The notes beneath the pieces were generated by a model, which was not told where the DNA came from, searched no databases, and was given only the letters and a program-made list of their open reading frames with translations. Of a stretch of 64,000 nt of DNA, positions 56,600-64,000 are shown in pieces. Origin of the DNA: Schizophyllum amplum. Lineage: Eukaryota > Basidiomycota > Agaricomycetes > Agaricales > Schizophyllaceae. The DNA lies in NCBI GenBank assembly GCA_007026445.1, contig VDMD01000060.1, forward strand, positions 98,578 through 162,577, written 5' to 3'. A program made the position numbers and the translations under genes. Positions within the stretch are counted from its first letter, which is position 1, and each line of letters begins with the position of its first letter.

Positions 56600-57278
56600 A
56601 GGCATTGCTTGGGGCTTGTTCCCGCTTCGAATGAACGGCCAATTGGACGGATGGTGTGGCTCTGAGACCTTGTCCGCGGATCGCGAAGGAGAGGAGTCTA
56701 GGTAGGGAAGGAAAAGAGAGTTAATATCTTCCGAGCCTTCCGTGCCAACAGACTAGAAGGCAAGAAAGTCGGGGGAGAGAGTGAGAGGTCCCGTCCATGA
56801 GTCACGCTTGATAAAATCTAGAACGTACTGCAATACCCAACGTGTAATGCTCGGGTTTGGTGCGTGTTGGCACATCGAAGTTGTGTCAGTTCGATGAAAG
56901 TCTTAGTTGAATCTGATTTCAGTGTCCTGGAGTATGGAATTAGCCAGCCATCTGGCGAAGTTCTACATTGTCCTCACTCGTTTCAATAGCGGACCAATGT
57001 CCTTCATGTCTTGTCGTATTCTTCCGCGAGAGACATTTCTTGCCGTGCGGATGTGTCTGTGCGAACACTTTAGCCTCGATGCTGACGTCCGCGACAGACA
57101 CTACCCGGACCACCTGGTCTCACTTTGTGCCGTTCTTCCGCTATGGCGATCCCATTGTCCGTGGGCATGTTTGCTTTGCAGCCGTACGCTGCCCATCGAG
57201 AGCATCCTACTGTTCATGTGGGCTAATCAAATGGGGCTTTTTTCTCTATCGTGTAGAGTATAGCTTCAGCTGCCGGTA
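56600..57278. other. Stretch with possible gene fragment
   Basis: Plus-strand text at 56907-57280 is protein-like in two frames (FYIVLTRFNSGPMSFMSCRI; WSHFVPFFRYGDPIVRGHVC) but has no consistent exon structure. It may be a decayed exon set of an unknown gene. The rest is featureless. Confidence 0.25.
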
Positions 57279-57780
57279 GTTTATCTACTCGTCGGGGGGC
57301 CTTCAATGTTTTCCGCAGTCAGTCGTGGAGCGGAACTTGTGCGTCTAATCGAAGGGCTTCTCATTGTTTTCATCTACGTGAAACAACTCTAGGCTCGCGG
57401 ATGTGACGTGATGCTCCGGCGAGTCTGGACTCTGCCATTTGTGATCCTTCAAGTCTTACTTCTGTCGATGGATTACCTACTCGTCGGATGGACTTCAACA
57501 TTTTCCGCAGTTGGTCGGGGGAGTAGAACTTGTACTTCCGATTGAAGTGTCTGGTCTATGTCTCTTAACCTTCGAGTCTCGCTCCCGTTGGTAAATTATC
57601 CACTCATCAGGTGAATTTCGACATTTCCCGCAGCCTTGTGCTCCCGATAAAAGCGTTTGGTCCGTGTCTCGTTATTTTGCCCCCGCATGAGACAACTCTA
57701 GGATCCCGGATGTGAACTGATGCTCCGGTGGGTCTGGAAGCTGGCGTTTGTGATCCTTTCAGTCTCGGCTCTTCTTTTGC
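57279..57780. repeat. Tandemly duplicated upstream region
   Basis: ctactcgtcgg...cttcaat-ttttccgcag-type text occurs at about 57283, 57476 and, in weaker form, 57598. caactctaggctcgcggatg, continuing tgacgtgatgctccgg, occurs at 57384, and a close match (caactctaggatcccggatg) at 57689, followed in both cases by gtctgga and tttgtgatcct. The period for the second word is 305 bases. The block lies just upstream of the gene starting at 57877. Confidence 0.6.
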
Positions 57781-57876
57781 GGCCAAGTCACCGCCACTGG
57801 CGAAAGCAGTGTAGCTCACGGACTGCCTGCGCCTTAAAAGGTCACTCGGATTAATTTCGATTGCCCGCTTTACACA

Positions 57877-60124
57877 ATGGCTGAACCTGCTCGTCGCTCT
57901 GGACGCACAGTCCCTCCGAACAAGAAGAAAAAACAAGGTAGGCTTTCACCACTCCGGTTCGTTGGTTGCCGCTGATGGGATTCGTAGAGCCGCCGTCGAA
58001 GCCAGTGTTGACGACAATGTTGCCACGACTGGTGATGTAGAGAAGACCGTAACTTCAACGCAGCCTTCCGACAAACTGGCTGTTCCGGATGGCAGTGTCG
58101 TTGTTTCTGCGAACCGGTAGGTGTCACATGGGTATCGGAACACATGACTTTTATTGAGCGTCCCCTTACAGATTTGTCGAAACGGAGGCCCGTGAAGACA
58201 ATGCTACCGCGAACGAAGACGGGTTTGTCCGGCTTCAGTCCTTCTGCGTTGTGGTATCCTGACGATGCTTCCAGTGCAGATGTTTCGTCCGAACGCTCGT
58301 TCGACGGGGCCGAGTCTTGGGTTCGAGAGACACGTACGTTGCGTTTTGGGTCTGTTGTAGGTTTGCTCATTCGACAGCAGCGATGCTGACCTTGAGGGGG
58401 TGGTTTCCAATGATTCTGCCAAGTCCAGAACCACGCGTGAGTTATTTCTTACGCTGGTTCTGTTTCGTTTGATTGGTTCACTCTACCCTTGTCCACGCAC
58501 TGTCGCTTACATGCATTGTTCAGCGGGAACTCGACTTTGGACGACGGGAACACTGCATCTGCCGACGCCACAGGTGGGGGGGAAGGACGGAAACGAGTCC
58601 GACTCAATGCACTCATCGCAGTGAGTGTTTCAGCCCAACAACCACATCTTCTCTGATGCTCGCGAAGTTCCTTGCAGTTGAAGTCGGCTGCGACGAAGAC
58701 CTCGGATACGTGAGTGCGGGAGTTGTGTGACCAAGGCGCTCGCTCATTCCCCTTGCAGTGTATCCGACGACGCAGCTACCAAGAAGGAGAAATTTTTCGC
58801 TCGGTTTGTTATAGATATCGACTCTGACAAGTAAATCTTAGTTTGGCGTCGGTCGCTGTTTATTGACATGTTTGCAGATACAAGAAGTACAAAGACGATG
58901 CCGTCTTCCTTTTTGGTGGACATCGAGCCTACGCGTGGGCGAAAGGCGTTTATGCCGAGGCGCATTTGTATCCGTACGCCGATTATACGACTTCCGTCCC
59001 ATTTATCTAACGGAATGTAGGGCCAAGCGCCGGTGTTCAGGGCCGTGGGTTATGCGCCGGACAATGCGAGCGATTATCCTCTGCTGGGCGACACATTGAA
59101 GCGTCTTTACCCCGCGCAGGAGACCATGATGTACGTGTTCGCTTCATCCAACTGAAATGAAAGCTGAGGTCCCTCAGAGCTGTCTGTGACGCTCTGAGAC
59201 TGTCGTCGGGCGCTAAATTTATCAATCTCGCTCGTGTCGGCCCCGACTACATCACGTTCGGCACTCCTGCGGACCACAAGGGGACACAGAACTTAGACAC
59301 TAGCCTCGTCGTCAAAGGCAAGGCCAAGGTTATGGGCGCACTGTGTCACGCTGGGCATTGTGCGACGTGTCTACGTTGGGCCCGATGGTCTGACCGAAAG
59401 CAACTCTCCGAAGCGGGGTATAACCATCGCGATGTTCGACGGCGAGTTGTACCGCATTGCTTGCTGCCTCAACGGCTTCACAGAGAAGCCTGAGGAACCG
59501 ATATGCCTCCCGCTTGCAGATAATGGAGGGTTATGTTTTACGACGAAGAGCCTTGCCAAGAACGGTACGCTCGTCGCTTAGTTCCGTTTTGGTTCTGACA
59601 CCCGGATTTGCAGGCAAGAAGCCGGGCGGTGGATCTCAGGCTAGAGGTCGCCCTGAATTGTCAAAAACGGTCTCTACGTCAAGGTACAGGAGGGAGGGTG
59701 TGCTCGAGTACGCAGATGATAGTGAGTGGGGCTCCGTTACAATTACATCGCAGTATCATCTGATGGATGTTTAGTCCCTATTATCGATGGTCGGGGTCGT
59801 TCCATCGACTGGAACATCATCTCACTGGACGATCTCAAGGACAAGTCGCAGTTTTCTCGTATGGCGAACGATCCTGTGCCTGACTCGCTTGCGGCTGTGG
59901 TGTATACCGTCAACAAGTGGGGCTACAACGATCAACCGCAGAACTACATGTCTTTCAACGTTAACGCCATCGTCGCTATGTCGGGGGATATCGACAAGAC
60001 TGCGTTCTCTGCTGCTTTTGGGTCGAAGGACAAGAGAACCGCGGGGAAGCCTCGGGTTCGCGGCCCGTCTCCTCACGCAACATCGTCAACCGCCAAGAAA
60101 TCCAAGACGGGTGACGATCTGTAA
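57877..60124 (+). pseudogene. Agaric-specific multi-exon protein of unknown function, probably broken
   Basis: ATG at 57877 (MAEPARRSGRTVPPNKKKKQ) is followed by about ten short exons. They include VEKTVTSTQPSDKLAVPDG, FVETEAREDNATANEDGF, DVSSERSFDGAESWVRET, ATKKEKFFARFVIDIDSD (58775-58830), KYKKYKDDAVFLFGGHRAYA (58880-58940) and YPYADYTTSVPF. Later come FRAVGYAPDNASDYPLLGD (59035-59090), LRLSSGAKFINLARVGPDY, MFDGELYRIACCLNGFTEKP, DWNIISLDDLKDKSQF, AAVVYTVNKWGYND and MSFNVNAIVAMSGDI, with a basic tail and stop at 60124. The layout fits a family I know only as agaric-specific, with the core block G-HR-YAW...YT-S-PF...AVGY. Between PF and FRAVGY there is a one-base shift (TAA at 59008-59010) and then a TAG (59018-59020) that no intron of usable length removes. 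Sequencing error is the alternative. Confidence 0.6.
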
Positions 60125-60889
60125 ATCGCTTGAAGTTCGTGGCGATAATCGTTCACCTAACTTTATCTTGACTCGCCGCGATTGTTTACTTTACTGTCTT
60201 TACTTGTATATAGTCTGTCTTTACTGAATACACTGTCTTTACGGCACGAAAAGGTGTGGACGGAGTTCGGGCGACGCCGTGAAGGTGAGTCTGTCTGTTG
60301 CCAGATAAGCTTGTGACGTTGTAAAAACCTTCCTTCGGGCGCGTAATTCGGTCGGGTGGTAGTATAAGAAGTAGCGGTGCATGTGACAGGCAGACATGCT
60401 GTGTCGCTCGTTCGAGAATATAGTTTCTAATGTGACTCGTGGGATTTACCGTTCCTACGTCTTTGGGATCCTACCGGTGTGCATACTTCTGTATTTTTGT
60501 GCGGTCACTTCGATTACATCATCGAGATATACATTCTATTCTCCTGTGGAATACCCTTTGAAGACACTGTATCGTTCGGGTCGCTGTCGAGCCCCGCGTC
60601 GTGTAAGAGTTGCGCTACTGGTGTCACGAGTCGTAGAAATCTGAATGTATATACGTTGTGTGGGGATAGAAGGCGCGTGGTTGTGATGATTCGATAAATG
60701 CGTCTCACATCGTCGGTTTAGGTGCGCGCCTGTCAATTACTTTGACCCTGGATTGCAAGGTGGTGAAAGTTAGTGACTGGTAATCTGTGACCATGTTAGG
60801 CGCGAGGGGGTGGGGTGGGTGGGGAGAGGGGTGATCACTAAGCGAAGTCTGGACCGCTGGCGCCACATAGCACAAGCCTCTTCAAAAAT
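60125..60889. other. Gap between the agaric-specific gene and orphan ORF
   Basis: About 760 bases. A G-rich run (gaggggtggggtgggtgggg) lies at 60807-60830. No gene seen. Confidence 0.35.
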
Positions 60890-61765
60890 GTGAACATTGT
60901 CTCAGTGTTCGATCGTTTTGAATATTGTATCTCTTCTCCTCCCGTCATGGCGTCGACGTGCATAGCTCGTATTCAGGATCCTGCGATATTCGACGAACGC
61001 GTAGTCTGTTGTCTATGGCCGAAAGTTTGGCATGCTGTTCAACCACTGTGTTTGACACATCTGATCACTTTAATAGGGGCAATCCTCGCTTTACCTATGC
61101 GCTCTTCTTTCATCGGACAAAACATTATGGGGGAGCGGCCTACGTTCAGTTTTGAACGGCGCGGGTGCGTTAACAGAATTATGTATCAAGCAAATGGCTT
61201 ACTCTTTACCAGGTGTCGTCGTCGTTGTGGCTTTTTGCGGAGTCGGTGCACTCCCGAAGTCTCGTTGGCTTATTGCTTGTCATTGCTCCCGGGAGTTGTT
61301 CTGAAGCGTAGCATTTCGCTCGCTTTCGATGTGCATTGTGGTGTCCGTTCGGACAGGCGTGAAGTTAGAACTGTACTTTGTGCCGCCCTCGCTGCGGTTG
61401 TTCGTAGTAAAGCTGCTGTTCTGTATGTCATGCGCCCTTCGGCCTTTGCGAGCCATCTACTTTGCTTGTGTTCTAACAGCCGGGGTGAACCCGGCGGACT
61501 TGCGTGTGCGTGGGGGAGCGGTTCACGCTCGTCTACTTGTGCTAGACGTAAGAATTTGAACAGTGGTATCGAGCACCGCGTCGGTGTCGTTTCTGGTAAA
61601 GGAGCCATGCTTGAGAATCGGGTGAAGGTCGGTGAGAGTGATTCGTTGTTGCTCTTAGATTCGAGACGGTTTCTGACGGGACTTCGAGGGCGCTATCCGT
61701 CTGGTGGCGTCAGGAGGTTGATCACTACACCATGCTGTCTGAATTTGTTGTCGGAAGGACCCTAA
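60890..61765 (+). CDS. Orphan open reading frame, doubtful
   Basis: An uninterrupted frame of 291 codons (MNIVSVFDRFEYCISSPPVM...) in a region of moderate G+C. It is Cys-, Arg- and Leu-rich with no motif I recognise. Its first codon is GTG-adjacent, and the first plain ATG is shortly downstream (MASTCIARIQDP). Most genes here are intron-rich, so an intronless frame of this length may be chance, or part of the 5' flank of the Helitron that follows. Confidence 0.2.
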   Translation: MNIVSVFDRFEYCISSPPVMASTCIARIQDPAIFDERVVCCLWPKVWHAVQPLCLTHLITLIGAILALPMRSSFIGQNIMGERPTFSFERRGCVNRIMYQANGLLFTRCRRRCGFLRSRCTPEVSLAYCLSLLPGVVLKRSISLAFDVHCGVRSDRREVRTVLCAALAAVVRSKAAVLYVMRPSAFASHLLCLCSNSRGEPGGLACAWGSGSRSSTCARRKNLNSGIEHRVGVVSGKGAMLENRVKVGESDSLLLLDSRRFLTGLRGRYPSGGVRRLITTPCCLNLLSEGP

Positions 61766-61862
61766 GCTAGATATGGGCGAAGCCTCGACTTTTAGATTTC
61801 TTCGTGTCATGGATGTAGTCGACGTACCAAGCTGAGTCTCACAGGTCGCGTTGTTGTTAAGA

Positions 61863-64000
61863 TGGGTCCAGAGCAGCTGCTGCATAAGCTGACAGTAACG
61901 GAGTTGAGAACTGTATGTGCGGCGCAACGATATTAGAGTGCATTCACGACGAGCGACGCTGGCGTATTTGGAGCGTGAGTTGAAAGGTCATTCGTGTAGT
62001 AGATGCGAGACGACTGTGTGTGTTTTTGAGGTTGTGTCTACTTTGAGGAACAAGTATACTACTTATCACGCGAAGCGGTCTAAAGTTAAAGCAGCGGAGT
62101 ACAATCACCAGTATTATTTCAATCAAGTAAGGTTGATTTTCCTCCGGCCCCTGCATCGAAGCGTTTGGTTCATACAATTGCGCACGAATTCATCAAGACT
62201 GTATGGCAGTTGAAGAGGCTGGTTGTGCTGTGTGTGGGGAGCTCAAACCGGTATCGGAGCTGCGGAAGACCAAAGAACTACACGGTTTTTGAAGCTCTTG
62301 ATCAATGCAGACGCTTTGCCGCCCAAAGGATGCGCTACTCAAAAAATTGATGAGCCAATATTGGAGCCGAACTGTGATAGCGTTTGTCTGACTTGTAGGA
62401 AATCTTTGCGTGATGGGAAAGTCCCTCGAAATGCCCTTGCGAATCATCTTTGGCTAGGCGAGGTCCCGGAGGAACTCAGCTCTCTTAGATTCAGCGAGCG
62501 ACTTGTGATACAAGCAGTTCGAACCAACGCGTCATGCATTCGGGTTGCCGGTGCGGGTCGAAAAATGATCGCTCACGTTGTCTCCTTCCAGTCTCCGGTC
62601 GCTAAAATTTACCAGAAGTTACCACCGTCTCGAGAGGAGATGAGCCGAGTGCTAGCCATCATGTTTACTGGTCCGGATGCCTTGGGTGATGACGGATTTA
62701 GATCGGATAGGTTTAAGCCTTTGCTTATTAGACATGATTTTGTGAGGCGTGCACTCGAATGGCTAATATTGAACCATCCCGACTATTCGAACATAGAGAT
62801 CTCAGAGGAAAATTTATCGGAATATCCGGAAGACACTCCTGTGGTTTCTGTCGTATACAAAAAAAATTTAGGATCAAATATAGCTGCTGAGGGGAGAAGT
62901 TGTTTTAATACGGATGACGAGGAGGGTATTGAGTTTGGAGAACTTCCGTTTTCTGTCTACGGACTCACGGGTGAAGACCTAGAGTCTTTGACAATCGATG
63001 AGATAAAAGGGCTTGCTTTGGCGCATTTTAATCAAAATGGAGGTGTTTTACGGATCGGCAGAAGCGAGAAGCCACAGTCTATGTACAACAACCCAGGCTT
63101 ACTAACACGGATATTTCCATGGCTTTTCCCTTATGGCTTGGGTGGATTAGGGTCGACTGCTGCAGCAGCCGAAAAGAGGATGAACCTATCCGAGGACGAT
63201 CATGGTAAGCACTTGCTCATGTATTGCGACAAGCGTTTTCAGGTTGACCCGACCTTCGCGTTTGTGCTGTTTAGTCATCGCCAGGTAAAACAGACGACTA
63301 CCCAAAGCTTTTTAGTGTCTAGAAGAGCGGCCTTTCCAGACGTGGCACGTAGGTTGTTGTCTTTGAAGACCGACGTTCTGCAGCGAATGGCAACACAGCT
63401 GGCTAACGGCGAGAGAGTTGTCCCTCAATCAGAGGACGAAATCGTGTGCTGGAAGGTGATACGTGACTTGGATAGTGTTTCTGGCAAGGTGGATGGGACG
63501 GCAGCCGGTCGAAAGTGGATGCGGACTGAGATCTGGTCTCTCATAGCAAAGGTCGGTTCTCCAATGTGGTACATAACTATTGCTCCTGCGGACATCAAGC
63601 ACCCCATCTGTTTGTATTTTGCAGACACTGGAGCTGAATTTCGACCGGATATCCTTGCTGCCGATCGCATGGGTCGTGATGAACAATTCCGCAAAGTAAT
63701 TAATAATCCCGTCGCTGGAGCTCGGTTTTTCGATTTCATGGTGCGTTCTTTCATCAAGCATATTTTGGGAGTTGGTTCTGGTCATCCGGGACTGTTCGGT
63801 GAAACGGCGCTTACTACGGAACAGTCGAGCAGCAAGGGCGTCTCACACTTCACTTACATCTGTTGCTATGGATCAAAAATGCGCCCACACCCACACAAAT
63901 TCGTGACCAGCTCATGGATGTAGAATCGGCTTTTAGTAAGGCTATGATTGAGTACGCAGAGTCGTGCCATCAAGGTGGATTTACGGACGCGAGTCGGCAG
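61863..64000 (+). pseudogene. Helitron Rep protein (DUF6570 plus Helitron_like_N), decayed and running off the window
   Basis: Helitrons move by rolling-circle replication using a HUH endonuclease-helicase. From the ATG at 61863, MGPEQLLHKLTVTELRTVC is followed by frame changes, then THSRRA-type text, KGHSCSRCETTVCVFEV, and at 62200 MAVEEAGCAVCGELKPVSEL, whose Cys pairs precede DUF6570. A lost T near 62286 shifts into the long open frame 62290-63923: NCDSVCLTCRKSLRDGKVPR, NHLWLGEVPEELSSL, SPVAKIYQKLPPSREEM, RALEWLILNHPDYSNIEISE (DUF6570), then NNPGLLTRIFPWLFPYGLGG, HLLMYCDKRFQVDPTFAF and KHILGVGSGHPGLFG (Helitron_like_N). A one-base loss at about 63804-63810 throws the HUH block LTLHLHLLLWIKN (63842 onwards) out of frame. 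The text continues well in the new frame to the window end (SAFSKAMIEYAESCHQGGF). The helicase half lies outside. Confidence 0.85.

Noticed and set aside
1..64000. CRISPR arrays, rRNA genes, bacterial operons or LTR retrotransposon polyproteins
   Set aside because: None seen: no regular spacer repeats, no rRNA motifs, and no reverse transcriptase, integrase (DDE-retroviral) or gag motifs in any frame I examined.

Overview
This is nuclear DNA of a mushroom-forming basidiomycete (Agaricomycetes). The evidence is the many short introns (about 45-60 nt, GT..AG), compact promoters with TATATA boxes 50-115 bp upstream of starts, a G+C-rich background in the left two thirds, and families that are characteristic of agaric genomes: Plavaka transposase, DUF6698 proteins, TET/JBP-like dioxygenases, two kinds of tyrosine-recombinase-like proteins, XPG/GEN1-like PIN nucleases and a DUF6570-Helitron protein. 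All identifications rest on motifs I could read by eye, without database searches. Exon borders are estimates except where stated.

Layout. 1-5.3 kb (minus): 3' part of a very large multi-exon gene, perhaps Csf1-type bridge-like lipid transfer protein, apparently cut off at its 5' side by a tyrosine-recombinase-like gene (5.4-7.1 kb, minus). 7.4-11 kb: broken copies of mitochondrial genes (a TOM13/Mim1-like fragment and a near full-length but frameshifted Mgm1/OPA1 dynamin). 11.3-13.2 kb (minus): first intact XPG-like nuclease. 13.4-17.2 kb: mostly unassigned, with one possible kinesin-5 tail fragment. 17.4-19.0 kb (plus): decayed DUF6698 gene. 19.65 kb: tRNA-like sequence. 19.9-21.7 kb (plus): intact dioxygenase-like gene. 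22-29.2 kb: candidate transposon holding a Plavaka transposase (minus) and a second DUF6698 gene (plus), head to head around one TATA box and flanked by clusters of TTATAA-type repeats. 29.6-30.7 kb (minus): unrecognised coiled-coil/proline-rich protein. 32.2-33.7 kb (plus): TET/JBP-like dioxygenase, convergent with a second XPG-like nuclease (33.9-35.6 kb, minus). 36.8-37.6 kb: degenerate tandem repeats. 39.2-47.3 kb: gene graveyard with two dead plasma-membrane H+-ATPase copies on either side of a second tyrosine-recombinase-like gene and a small unrecognised gene. 50.3-60.1 kb: lineage-specific genes of unknown role (F-box-like, nucleotidyltransferase-like, two agaric-specific families). 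61.9-64 kb (plus): decayed Helitron Rep protein running off the window.

How it fits together. The window looks like an accessory, transposon-dense region. Living reading frames belong mostly to mobile elements and to expanded families often found with them (dioxygenases, PIN nucleases, recombinases). Housekeeping genes appear as broken secondary copies. The most interesting association is between DNA-base-oxidase-type enzymes and a Plavaka element that may carry a DUF6698 gene as a fixed partner, with an older copy of the same partner 8 kb to the left.
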